A stretch of 64,000 nt of DNA from Pyxicephalus adspersus (Eukaryota; Chordata; Amphibia; Anura; Pyxicephalidae). The stretch is taken from NCBI RefSeq assembly GCF_032062135.1, contig NC_092870.1, forward strand, positions 707,397 through 771,396, written 5' to 3'. Below are positions 1 to 9,325 of this stretch, one piece after another. The first letter of the stretch is position 1, and each line of letters begins with the position of its first letter. A program made the position numbers and the translations under genes. Under the pieces are notes generated by a model that made no database searches, was not told where the DNA came from, and worked only from the letters and a program-made list of their open reading frames with translations.

Positions 1-259
1 ACACCCCGTCTGCAGAGTGTACTGATTAGTTGTTAACTGCTGCACGGACATCTTGATGGGAACAGCACATTCACAACCTTTCGGCATCTCCTTCTACTCC
101 TCCCCCTAGTGGCCCCCTTATTCTACTCTGTCTCTGAGGTCTATAACTTGCAATGGAGCTGTGTAACTGGCTAATTTTTTTTTTTACCAAGCACCCCTCT
201 CAGAGCCCTCTCCCTTTATCTACTTTGGAACATATATCACTTGTAATGGAGCGGTGTGA

Positions 260-1085
260 TTCATAATTAAATATTTGTATTTTTAGTAGAGAAATACATA
301 CATTTTTCTGTCCTTCTGGATAGATAGCAAGTGGTATAAAAAATAAATATCTGTTTTTTTTTACAGAAATACAGAAGTTTTTATGGCTTTTTTTTGATAG
401 ATAGCAAGTAGGATCAGAATGAAATATCTGTATTTTTTTACAGAAATACAGACATTTTTCTGTTTATTTTCATAGATAGCAAGTGGTATCAGAATGAAAT
501 ATCTGTAATTTTTTTACAGAAATACAGAAATTTTTCTGTTTATTTTGATAGCAAGTGGTATCAGAATTAAATATCTGTATTTTTTTTTACAGAAATACAG
601 AAATTTTTCTGTTTATTTTGATAGATAGCAAGTGGTATCAGAATTAAATATCTGTATTTTTTTACAGAAATACAGACATTTTTCTGTTTATTTTCATAGA
701 TAGCAAGTGGTATCAGAATGAAATATCTGTATTTTTTTTACAGAAATACAGAAATTTTTCTGTTTATTTTGATAGATAGCAAGTGGTATCAGAATTAAAT
801 ATCTGTATTTTTTTACAGAAATACAGACATTTTTCTGTTTATTTTGATAGATAGCAAGTGGTATCAGAATGAAATATCTGTATTTTTTACAGAAATGTTG
901 CTGTTTATTTTGATAGATAGCAAGTGGTATCAGAATGAAATATCTGTATTTTGTTTTATAGAAAAACAGAAATGTTGCTGTTTATTTTGATAGATAGCAA
1001 GTGGTATCAGAATGAAATATCTGTATTTTTTTTACAGAAATACAGAAATTTCTCTGTTTATTTTGATAGATTGCAAGAGTTAGCA
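260..1085 (+). repeat. R1 tandem array, direct orientation (about 10 units of ~77 bp)
   Basis: Units read approximately GATAGATAGCAAGTGGTATC, then AGAATGAAATATCTG, a T-run, ACAGAAATACAGAAA and TTTTTCTGTTTATTTT. The AGCAAGT anchor recurs near 328, 405, 478, 552, 627, 703, 778, 855, 918 and 1000. Units near 552 and 918 carry short deletions. The same unit occurs at 32.8-33.07 kb inside a hAT element, upstream of its transposase, which identifies the array as part of that transposon family. Confidence 0.9.
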
Positions 1086-1990
1086 TAAATTATGATTACT
1101 CTTGCTATCTATCAAAAGAGCCAAAACAATTTATGTATTTCTCTCCAAAATATACAGATATTTAATTATGATTCATAATTAAATATCAGTATTTTTTAGA
1201 GCGAAATACAGATTTTTTTTATGGCTATTTAGATAGAAAGCAAGTGGGATTAGAATTCAATATCTGTATTTTTTTTTTTTACAGAAATAAAGAAAATTTT
1301 ATGGGTTTTTGGATAGATACTAAGTGCTATCAGAATTAAATATCTGTATTTTTTATGGATAAATATAGAAATTTTTCTGGCTTTTGTGATATATTACAAG
1401 AGGTATAATTTAGGATACCTCTTGCAATTTATCACTAAAAACCTAAAAATGTCTATTTCTGTAAAACAAATACAGATATTTTATTGTGATAGCACTTGGT
1501 ATCTATCCTAAAACCCATAAAAATTCAGTATTTCTCTCCAAAAAATACAGATATTTCATTCTGATCCCACTTTGCTATATATCTCCAAAGCCATAAAAAA
1601 TGATTTATTTCTCTCTCAAAAATCTAGATATTTAATTCTGATAGCACTTGGTATCGATCCAAAAGACCATAAAAAATCTATATTTCTCTACAGAAAATAC
1701 AGATCTTTAATTCTGATCCCACTTTGCTATATATCCCTAAAGCCATAAAAATTCATGTATTACTCTACAAACAATACAGATATTTAATTCTGATAGCACT
1801 TGGTAGTTGGTATCTATCCAAAAGGCCATAAAAAATTATATATTTTTCTCCAAAAAATACAGATATTTTATTCTGATAGCACTTGGTATGTATCCTAAAA
1901 CCCATAAAAATGTATGTATTTATGTGAAACAGATATTTAACTGTGATTGCACTTGCTAGATATCTACAAATGATAAAAAAATTATGTATT
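1086..1990 (-). repeat. R1 array continued in alternating and inverted orientation (foldback)
   Basis: The array flips orientation at about 1088, where GATTGCAAGAGTTAGCATAA meets its near mirror ending in CTTGCTATCTATC. It flips back near 1168 around ATTATGATTCATAAT and flips again near 1405 around ACAAGAGGTATAATTTAGGA. From 1410 to 1990 the units are reverse complements of those at 260-1085 (for example TATCTATCC...AAAATACAGATATTT). The whole 1.7 kb is AT-rich and could fold into long hairpins. Confidence 0.85.
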
Positions 1991-2099
1991 TCCCCGTGGA
2001 TTCCACCAAGCGCTTTCTCTTTTATGTGGTTTCAATAGATAGTAGGTATGGAAAGTGAGATTTTCGTTAATCCATTCATGTCTCAATTAGCTACAGCTT

Positions 2100-2610
2100 C
2101 TACACTGTCCATAAAGGTGATGGCCTCAACCTCCAATGCGGTCCACGCTCCGTCCGGTCCCACCGCCTCCTACTACTGCTGTTACTGCTGTGGTAGATGC
2201 CAGATACTAATGCCATCCACACTCCGTCTAAGAGCCCACCTCCTCCTCCTCCTGCTGTAAATGATGCTACCGCTTGCCCAGTACCCGACTGTAGAAGCCA
2301 GATACTAATGCCATCCACACTCCGTCTCAGAGTCCACCGCCTCCTCTTCCTGCTGTAAATGATGCTGCCGCCTGCCCAGTACCAAACTCTAGATGCCAGA
2401 TACTAATGCCGTCCACACTCCGTCTCAGAGCCCACTGCCTCCTCCTGCTGTAAATGATGCTGCCGCCTGCCCAGTGCCCGACTGTAGATGCTAGATACTA
2501 AAGCCCTCCACACTCCGTCTCAGAGCCCACTGCCTTCTCCTCCTGCTTTAAATGATGCTGCTGCCTGCCCAGTACCATACTCTAGATGCCAGATACTAAA
2601 GCCGTCCACA
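2100..2610 (+). repeat. R2 tandem array, first block (units ~115-120 bp)
   Basis: Units carry ACTCCGTCTCAGAGCCCACC, then GCCTCCTCCTCCTGCTG, AATGATGCTGCCGCCTGCCC, and AGATGCCAGATACTAATGCC. Four units are visible. The same repeat, with the same CTAGATGCCAGTTAC core, makes up the arrays on the far side of the transposase in the hAT elements at 27.7 and 36.2 kb. The stretch 1991-2100 joins R1 and R2 and contains a module (CTACAGCTTCTACACTGTCC) that recurs near 3640 and 4120, and inverted near 5625. Confidence 0.85.
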
Positions 2611-3372
2611 TGTAAGCCGTGTACCGGGGGCATTCTAGGATACAGCGAAGTCACAAACAGGGAAGACAATGTGGACACCAGCTCAAATAAAACAAAACAT
2701 ATTTTACTGAGTACTATAACAATAAACAAACTTCCAAACAATAAGACAAAGAAAATACATTACATACACTCATCCCAGAGGACAGCACAGCGCCCTTGTT
2801 CAAAATTGGTTCTTCTGACCTGCCACACACATAAACCCTAACTTACTAACTATTGCAGGTCTAATCTCAGTCTCTGGTATTTCAGGCGCCAATCCTATAA
2901 TGCGGTGCATGCACGATTTTACTGACCCGGGTCTTGTTCTGGATCCAATGATGTCTTTAAACTCAATAACAGCAACAAGTCTCTTCAACATACATGAGGT
3001 CCTGCAAGACAGACAGCGCTCCGTTCCTCAGCTCCTTTCAGCCTTCCTGGGAAACAATCCTTTTCCTCTGGACAGGATCTGCCTTGGACGGTGGTCAGCC
3101 TCACTCAGCCACAGCTCCTGAGACTCTAGGAACACGCTGACCCTTGGATGCGAGCGGATTCTGTTTCATACACAGTCCTTGCAAGATGTCTGCTCTCCTG
3201 CTTCCTGTCTTTTCCAGAACAAGCACACCCCCTATCAATATACAAATACTGGCCACTTGTTTAGCTGTGCTCAAAAACAGCGGCATCTTGTGGCTAAAAT
3301 ACAGAACGACAGACGACAGTCCTATATTTTATTACAAACATTGAACACATGTGCTGTTTTCTCAATCTCACA
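2611..3372. mobile_element. LTR-like insertion (solo LTR) inside the R2 array
   Basis: The R2 unit CCGTCCACACTCCGTCTC is split after CCGTCCACA. The foreign segment starts TGTAAGCC and ends AATCTCACA, so it has TG/CA ends, and it is flanked by CACA on both sides (2607-2610 and 3373-3376). The array resumes exactly at CTCCGTCTC. No coding sequence is visible. Candidate polyadenylation signals exist on the + strand (AATAAA at about 2686 and 2721), but the LTR orientation is not settled. CACA is a low-complexity duplication, so the call is moderate. Confidence 0.5.
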
Positions 3373-4440
3373 CACACTCCGTCTCAGAGCCCACCGCCTC
3401 CTCCTCCTTCTGTAAATGATGCTGCTGCCTGCCCAGTACCCGACTTTAGATGCCAGATACTAATGCCGTCTCAGAGCCCACCATGTCTTCCTCCTGCTGT
3501 TACTGCTGCCGTCTTTCCAGTACCCAGTACCCAGCTGTAGATGCCAGGAAACAACGCTGTCCATGCCGCATTTTACAAAGTTACAGCTAGCAAATAGGAA
3601 AAGGCAGTCCCCTACACAGCAATGTCTCCAGTAGCTAAAGCTTCTACACTGTCCATATAGGTGATGGCCTCAAACAATAATGCCGTCCTTGCTCCGTCTC
3701 AGGGCCCACCGTCTGCTCCTCCCAGTACCCAGCTCTAGATGACAGTCAACAATGCCATCCACACTTGTCAGGGCCCACCGTCTCCTCCTCCTGCTTTCAC
3801 TGATGCTGCCGGCTGCCCAGTACCCAACTCTAGATGCTAGTTACTAATGCTGTCCAAACTTCGTCTCAGGGCCCAATGCCTCCTTTTTGTGCTGTTACTG
3901 ATGCTGCCGCCTTCCCAGTACCCTCCTCTAGATGCCAGTTACTAATGCCGTCCACACTTTGTCTCAGAGCCCACCACCTCTTCCTCTTGCTGTTACTGCT
4001 GCCACCTGCCTAGTACCCAGCTGTAGATGCCAGTTAACAACGCTGTCCATGCCACATTTTACAAAGTTACAGCTAGCAGATAGGAAAAGGCAGTCCCCTA
4101 CACAGCAATGTCTCCAATAGCTACAGCTTCTACGCTGTCCATATCGGTGATGGCCTCAACCACTAATGCCCTCCTTGCTCCGTCTCAGGGCCCATCGCCT
4201 CCTCCTCCCAGTACCCATCTCTAGATGCCAGTTAACAATGGCATCCACACTACTCAGGGCCCACCACCTACTCTTCCTGCTATTACTGATGCCGCCTGCC
4301 CACTGCCCAGTACCCAGCTCTAGATGCCAGACTAGACTCAAGCTCAAAAGGGTTTTCTTTCCCCGCTGATTCCGCCAAACCCGGTTTCCTTTCATGTGCT
4401 TTCACTCAATAGCAGGCCCTGAGACAGGAGTGTGGAAGGC
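3373..4440 (+). repeat. R2 tandem array, second block
   Basis: R2 units resume after the LTR-like insertion and run with indels to about 4330. There a different module begins (ACTAGACTCAAGCTC, then TTTCCCCGCTGATTCCGCCA), which reappears inverted at 5717-5775 and again direct at 5934-5992. The array is therefore a patchwork of R2 units and larger inverted modules rather than a clean satellite. Confidence 0.8.
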
Positions 4441-4717
4441 ATTAGTAACTGGCATCTAGAGCTGGGTGTAGTGCATCTTTAATGACGCCCCGAAGTGTGT
4501 AGTGCAAGTGTGTAATCTGAAATTTGTGATTAAATGTAGAAGGCCATGTCTTCTGCTTCATCCATCGGTACCACGCTTTATCGGACTGAATTTCTTTGTA
4601 TGTTACCCCAAACTGGGAAGTGGGACAGCAGTCCCTCTGTACATGTTGGGGGGATGAGATGGTAGACACCGGTATATTTAACGGGAACTGAAAGGTCCTC
4701 GATGACCACATTGAGCC

Positions 4718-5451
4718 ATGAAGTTATTGAGCCCAGCAGACGTCCAGGGACTTCTCCACAACAAGTATATGGCTGTCCTGGGAGACTCCATTCAAAGATT
4801 CGTCAACAAGGATCTTGTGAAAATACTGCAGAATGATGAGTTTCGGACTGAGAAGCAGCTGAAAGGAAAGGGTGAGATGTCATTTGCAAGCGACACGTTG
4901 GGGGATCTCTGGGTGAAATGCACAATGGCATAATTTACCGCCAAGTGCGTCATTACAGAACTGACCACCACCTTGTATGGTTCTATTTCCTGACCCTGGT
5001 TTCTTCAGAGTACATAGAGAGCGTGCTGACCAACTTCCAACATGGACCTCAGCCCGACGTTGTCATCATCAATTCGTGTATATAGGGTGTTATCGGGTAT
5101 CATGAGCAATCACTGCAAATGTACAAAACCAACCTGGACCACCTGTTTATTCGGCTCATCGAGGTGCTGAGCCCCAAATGTCTAGTAATATACAACATGT
5201 CCATGTCTGTTGGATTCAAAGCTGGTGAAGTGCTAGAGTACCCAATTCCTAATGTGCTCTGGGACATCATAGAAGTGAATTTCTACAGCCCCACACTGAC
5301 AGAGTTGCACCAATTGGATGTGATTGACATCCAGTTCCACTTACACTTCGAGCTGCGCTCCAGGGTTAAAGATGCCACCCACTCGAATCTGCTGGCTCAT
5401 CGGAAGTATACCTGCATCCTGATGGCTCATATTGATTAAGCCTGGGGCGTG
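4718..5451 (+). pseudogene. PCED1-like (PC-esterase / FAM113) gene fragment, captured and broken
   Basis: The translation resembles PC-esterase domain-containing protein 1, a vertebrate GDSL/SGNH-fold protein of unclear substrate. From ATG 4718 the reading contains LGDSIQR (GDS nucleophile block, about 4777-4795), then a frameshift near 4910 into frame 1, where the segments FYFLTLVSSEY, PDVVIINSC, VIYNMSMS and NFYSPTLTE follow in the family order, ending with a DxxH block (DATHS, 5371-5385). An in-frame TAG at 5083-5085 replaces the expected Trp after the INSC block, and a TAA at 5437-5439 lies just before a final AWG. About 240 residues are covered without any intron. Both sides are R2 repeats (to about 4550 on the left, from about 5452 on the right), so the fragment travels inside the hAT-like element. 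About 160 bp ahead of the ATG are not R2 and may be captured 5' UTR. It cannot encode a full protein now. PCED1A versus PCED1B is not resolved. Confidence 0.75.
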
Positions 5452-5992
5452 CAGCAGGAATAGCAGGAAGAGGAGGCGGTGGGCTCTGAGACGGAGCGTG
5501 GACAGCATTGGTAACTGGCATCTAGAGCTGGGTACTGGGCAGGCGGCAGCAGTAACCGCATGAGGAGGAGGCGGTGGGCCCTGAGACGGAGCAAGGAGGG
5601 CATTAGAGGTTGAGGCCATCACCTATATGGGCAGTGTCGAAGCTGTAGCTATTTGAGAAATGAATGGATGAATGAGATTCCTATCTGTCCCTACCTACCT
5701 GCGAAACCACATGAAAGGGAACGGGCTTGGCGGAATCAGGGGGGAAAGAAGACCCTGTTGAGCTTGAGTCTAGTCAAGTCCTCCTTCTGCTGTTGCTGCT
5801 GCCGCCTGCCTGGTACCTAGCTCTAGATGGCAGTTAACAATGCTGTCCACACTCTGTCTCAGGGCCTGCCGCCTCCTCCTCATGCTGTTACTGCTGCCGC
5901 CTGCCCACCGACCAGTACCCAGCTCTAGATGCCAGACTAGACTCAAGCTCAACAGGGTGTTCTTTCCCCGCTGATTGCGCCAAGCCCGTTCC
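5452..5992 (-). repeat. R2 units and inverted modules on the right of the PCED1 fragment
   Basis: R2 units here are in the opposite orientation (GGAGGCGGTGGGCTCTGAGA, GGTAACTGGCATCTAGAGCT) to those on the left up to about 5775, then in the original orientation again to about 5930. The segment 5717-5775 (GGAACGGGCTTGGCGGAATC onward) is the reverse complement of 5934-5992. The PCED1 piece is thus enclosed by opposite-facing R2 copies, the usual geometry of a foldback element. Confidence 0.8.
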
Positions 5993-6189
5993 CTCTACTC
6001 GGAGACCGTATAAAATCCGGCATGTTCCCTTGACCGCCCCATAAAATGGCCTTGCCAGCAACAGAAAAAAGACTTCCTTTTTTTTTTTTTTAGTTGTACA
6101 TTGTTGTGTAGAGCTGGGGGAGTCTTGAAATGTCTTTTTAAATGTATTTATAGGCTGTAGAAGCTCTACACAGTCCAGAAAAACAACCC

Positions 6190-6287
6190 AAATTTTTCCC
6201 CCATTGACTTTAATGGAGTCCGAATTCGACGTTCGATTACCCGAATAATTATGCATTATTCGAATAGTGAATATTCGATCAACACTA
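6190..6287 (+). repeat. hAT right terminus with subterminal motif
   Basis: Contains TTGACTTTAATGG at 6204-6216, TTCGA/ATTCG repeats and the end ATCAACACTA at 6278-6287. The same motif lies 70-95 bp from one end of the hAT at 27690 (inverted form, 27784-27797) and of the MITE ending at 61174. TTCG-type subterminal repeats are typical transposase-binding clusters in hAT elements; that role is inferred here. Confidence 0.65.
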
Positions 6288-7275
6288 TCATTCACCAGTA
6301 GAGGGTGCTGCTGCCCCTTTATCTCCCATCTGGACACAGGTTTCCAATTCATTTCAAAGTCGAGGAAAAGTTCTTGAAGATTTCCATTCACAGCAGTGTT
6401 CTGGATTGAGATGGAATATACTCGCCAATTTCTTCTGAAGATGTTCTGCAAGGAAGTAAATCTTGTCTGAACTTTTTTTGCTTTGTTTGTGTTTTTTTTT
6501 TCTTTTCTTTTTTCATTTATAACCTTTATAGCCATGATTACATGTTTAGCTGGGTATATTAAAATGCCTCTCGTTGCTACATTCATACAATAAGTTGCCC
6601 TTCTTATACCAAGATTCAATAGCAATGATATTGTATTTTTTATTGCTAAAATTGCAATAGGTTCTTTGATACAGATGTTTTTTGATAACTGAATACTACT
6701 GTTTCATTTATGGTTGAAATCACAGTGTCTTTATATGTTGGGCAAACATTTCTGTCTTTAAAGCTGGTGTTGATTCCATCTGGGTTTCTTAATGCCTGAG
6801 GCATTGGTTTATAATATTTATATGCTTAAATTGATCACTTTTCTAATGCTATAGTTGTTAAATAATTGTAAATGTTATCCTACATTTTTGGAGAAACAAT
6901 GTTATCATACATTTTTGGAGAAACGGAGGGGGTAAACATGGCCTCCTTTGGAAACTAACAGCGATTTAAAATGATTGTTGGACTTCCCTTTTCGATCAGA
7001 AATTCTGATTGTCATATTTTTCTTGTTTTGTCTTTTTTACCTCAGCTATGTAATAGCTTTCTATATGCTACACATGCAGGTCACTTTTTCTCCTTCCTAC
7101 CATACCCTCTCCAACTTAAGACTACACTGACGTCACTCTGCGCCTCCCTTGTTTTTCCATCTCTAGTACAGTTTGTGAATTTAGTGCAATATAAAGGCAA
7201 AATTGTCATTCAGAATATAAGAATTTAATAAAATATTATTTTTGTTTTATTAATATTATATCATAAAAATAGCAA
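6288..7275. other. Intergenic stretch, no gene recognised
   Basis: AT-rich DNA with no open frame that matches a family I know. The only structure seen is a short tandem duplication at 6874-6900 and 6901-6926 (GTTATC, C/A, TACATTTTTGGAGAAAC). Confidence 0.5.
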
Positions 7276-7355
7276 ATAATGTCCAAATTTTTCTGTGGAC
7301 CACCAACATTTTCTCGCGGACCACCAGTTCATGGACCAATGGTTGGCGACCACTG
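7276..7355 (-). mobile_element. hAT-Charlie-like terminal fragment
   Basis: On the minus strand the segment begins CAGTGGTCGCCAACCATTGG and continues with GTCC(A/G)CGAGAAAATG-type sequence, the CAGTGGT-type terminus of Charlie-group hAT elements. It abuts the L1 ORF2 remnant at 7356, so ATATATTC may be one target duplication. The other end was not located. Confidence 0.45.
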
Positions 7356-8345
7356 ATATATTCTCCCTGGCTACTAACCTTAAAATGCAATCTACCCGTA
7401 TCATTAATCAGAAACAGCAGACTTTAATCGAATTGCAACGCCAACATAAACGACAATCAGATTTAGATTTTAAGCCCAAATTGAAGCCCTTAGAACTGAA
7501 TTTAATTTGTGTCTGACTTCCAGAGCCGAAAAATCTCTGCAATGCTTCAGACATAGGTTCTTCACTTGGGGTGATAAACCAGAAACTCTCCTAGTGAATA
7601 GACTTCATCCTTAAAAAACCTAAATTGGGGGATGGCAGACTGTCATAAGTATTATATTAAAATATACACTGCCCCTTCTCAAGTGTCCAGAGCCAAATTG
7701 GAGTCCTTTTTTCTCTAATATCCCTCTCCCAAAAATAAACTAAGAACATTAAAACATTTTAGATAATACATTCAATGCAGAAGAAATTCTAAAAGCTATT
7801 AAAAGTTTAAAGGGTAGTAGCGCCCAGATGGCTTTTTAAATATGTGCCATAAAGTGTTTGGACCGGAAGTGACTCCCCACGTGGTCCATTACTTTAACAA
7901 TCTTAGAGCAGGTAATCTATTTCCAGAAAATGACCAGGTTAAGACCATTTAGAAGTAAGGAACTACAGACCAATATCCTTAACTACCTGCGACCTCAAAA
8001 TAATGACTAAAGTTTTGTCTGATAGACTCAATACCTTCTTGGGTCGTTACATACACCCAGACCAGGTTGGTTTTCTGCGTCACAGCCAGGCCCTAGACCA
8101 AACTAGGAGGACATTGGGCCTCATATGTATTATCAAAGGAAAATGGGATGGTGTACAGGGTAGAAAAGCAATGCTTTTGTCCTTAGGTTTCCATAAGGCC
8201 TTTGATAGCTTAGCTTTGTTAGCTCTCCTGGAGAAAATGGAATTTGGAGGCGCATTTCACAGATTACTCTCTTTTCTCTACTTCACACCATCTGCAAATA
8301 TTTCCTTAAAAGGGCACCTACCCCTACTAATACAGATAAGGAGGG
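7356..8345 (+). pseudogene. L1 ORF2 remnant, part 1 (upstream region and RT fingers/palm)
   Basis: Degenerate L1 (non-LTR retrotransposon) ORF2, which normally encodes an endonuclease/reverse transcriptase. The early part (7356-7560) matches the region between endonuclease and RT. At 7960-8345 the RT start is clear: NYRPISL, then KVLSDRLN, HPDQVGF and KAFDSL are conserved RT blocks. Many stops and frameshifts occur before 8003; the open stretch is 8003-8345. The reading is cut at IRRG by the solo LTR and resumes at 9014 in the same gene. The upstream endonuclease part is missing. Confidence 0.85.
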
Positions 8346-9013
8346 TGTAGCAGGAATGGCGAGGCTTTCTGATTATTCCACTGAAAAGCCTCCTAAGAGT
8401 TAATCTTTTTAGCAAGTCAAATACAAAAACATGTAATACTGAATGCATGTGTTGTGGATGTTCAGGTGGATTTCTGTAAACTGTCTGGTTTATGCCCTTG
8501 TACACATCTTGTGTCCTCCTTCCCACACTATGTTGGGGTGGGAGTGACCTGATAAGAAGAAAGTTATGTCCTGCTGGGTCATTGGAAATAAAGCATCTGG
8601 TAATATACAAAATATATTCTCATACTAAAAATTACAATTTTTTTTTCATATTATAATGTGACAAGGAGGTTTGGTCAAAATGAGCTAGCAATGGTCATGT
8701 AACAAGTTGATAGGTTGAGATCAGTGTATAAATGTTAACTCCAGATATCATAGAATTGAGTGCTGAAGCTGACATTTTCTGGATACATGTAAGGAAATGC
8801 CAGCTTTTTACTGCCTGACTCTTCCCAGTTAGATGATATAGAAATGGACACTGCCCGGTGTGATCTTGCAGATGGTACTGTTGCTGTTTTGGACCACTGT
8901 ACGCATCCAATAAAGATAAGTACTAACTTTTAATTAGGCAGTGCCTAAGTGTTTTGTGTAGTTCTTTAACTCTTCCTGACACGTAGTCCCACAAATACTT
9001 CCACCTTGTTACA
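8346..9013 (+). mobile_element. Solo LTR inserted in L1 ORF2
   Basis: The segment starts TGTAGCAGGA and ends CTTGTTACA, with TG/CA ends, and is flanked by the 5-bp direct repeat GAGGG (8341-8345 and 9014-9018). It has a TATA-like GTGTATAAATG near 8725 and AATAAA at 8909-8914. Removing it and one GAGGG rejoins the L1 RT reading. No internal retroelement genes remain, as expected after LTR-LTR recombination. The family (ERV or Gypsy) is not determined. Confidence 0.85.
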
Positions 9014-9085
9014 GAGGGGTAAGTTGTCTACTTTCTCTGCTATTGTTTGCCTTAGCGATTGCACCTCTGGGAATAGCGATCAGGA
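9014..9085 (+). pseudogene. L1 ORF2 remnant, part 2
   Basis: The short piece reads through LSLLLFALAIAPLGI, the block that follows RRGVRQG in L1 RT. It lies between the solo LTR and the Ngaro element and belongs to the same L1 copy as 7356-8345. Confidence 0.8.
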
Positions 9086-9284
9086 AGTAAGACCTGGAGC
9101 AGGAGTGACCAAAGGGAGCATAGGCGAAAGGGCTGCATGACCGGGGGAGAGGGGGGAGCCCAGGGGGGTGAGGTCAAGGAGGGGACAAGTTGGATTGGGC
9201 AATAATTAAAAACAAAAGGAGATAGTAGGTTTTATAAAGTGCAAGAAGGGGGGTGGTCATCAGCCATTTTGTAAGACAAGGGAC
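9086..9284 (+). repeat. Ngaro split direct repeat A1
   Basis: GACCTGGAGCAGGAGTGACC through GCCATTTTGTAAGACAAGG is repeated nearly identically at 14916-15117 (A2), differing by a few substitutions and short indels. Confidence 0.9.
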
Positions 9285-9325
9285 TGAGATTCATCTTACA
9301 GTTGCTACTTTTGTTTGCTGTAATC

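Larger units (their letters stand above)
1..6287 (+). mobile_element. hAT-like composite element, right part (left end lies outside the window)
   Basis: This block holds the same two repeat families (R1 on the left, R2 on the right) that flank the transposase in the hAT elements at 27.7-34.0 and 36.2-40.3 kb. It ends at 6287 in ATCAACACTA, the reverse complement of the TAGTGTTGAT start of the hAT MITE at 60567, and it has the subterminal motif TTGACTTTAATGG at 6204-6216. The 8 bases after the end (TCATTCAC) would be one copy of the target duplication; the other was not found and presumably lies upstream of base 1. No hAT transposase is visible. A PCED1-like fragment sits inside the R2 part. 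The block may be more than one nested element. Confidence 0.6.

Noticed and set aside
260..1990. CRISPR-like array
   Set aside because: Regularly spaced repeats, but the spacing sequence is itself repeated, orientation flips, and the context is a vertebrate transposon.
4718..5451. Functional PC-esterase gene
   Set aside because: A frameshift near 4910, an in-frame TAG at 5083-5085 and a TAA at 5437-5439 rule out a full protein.
5888..6625. 245-residue minus-strand frame
   Set aside because: It crosses the hAT right end at 6287 into flanking DNA, has no recognisable domain and contains low-complexity Lys runs.
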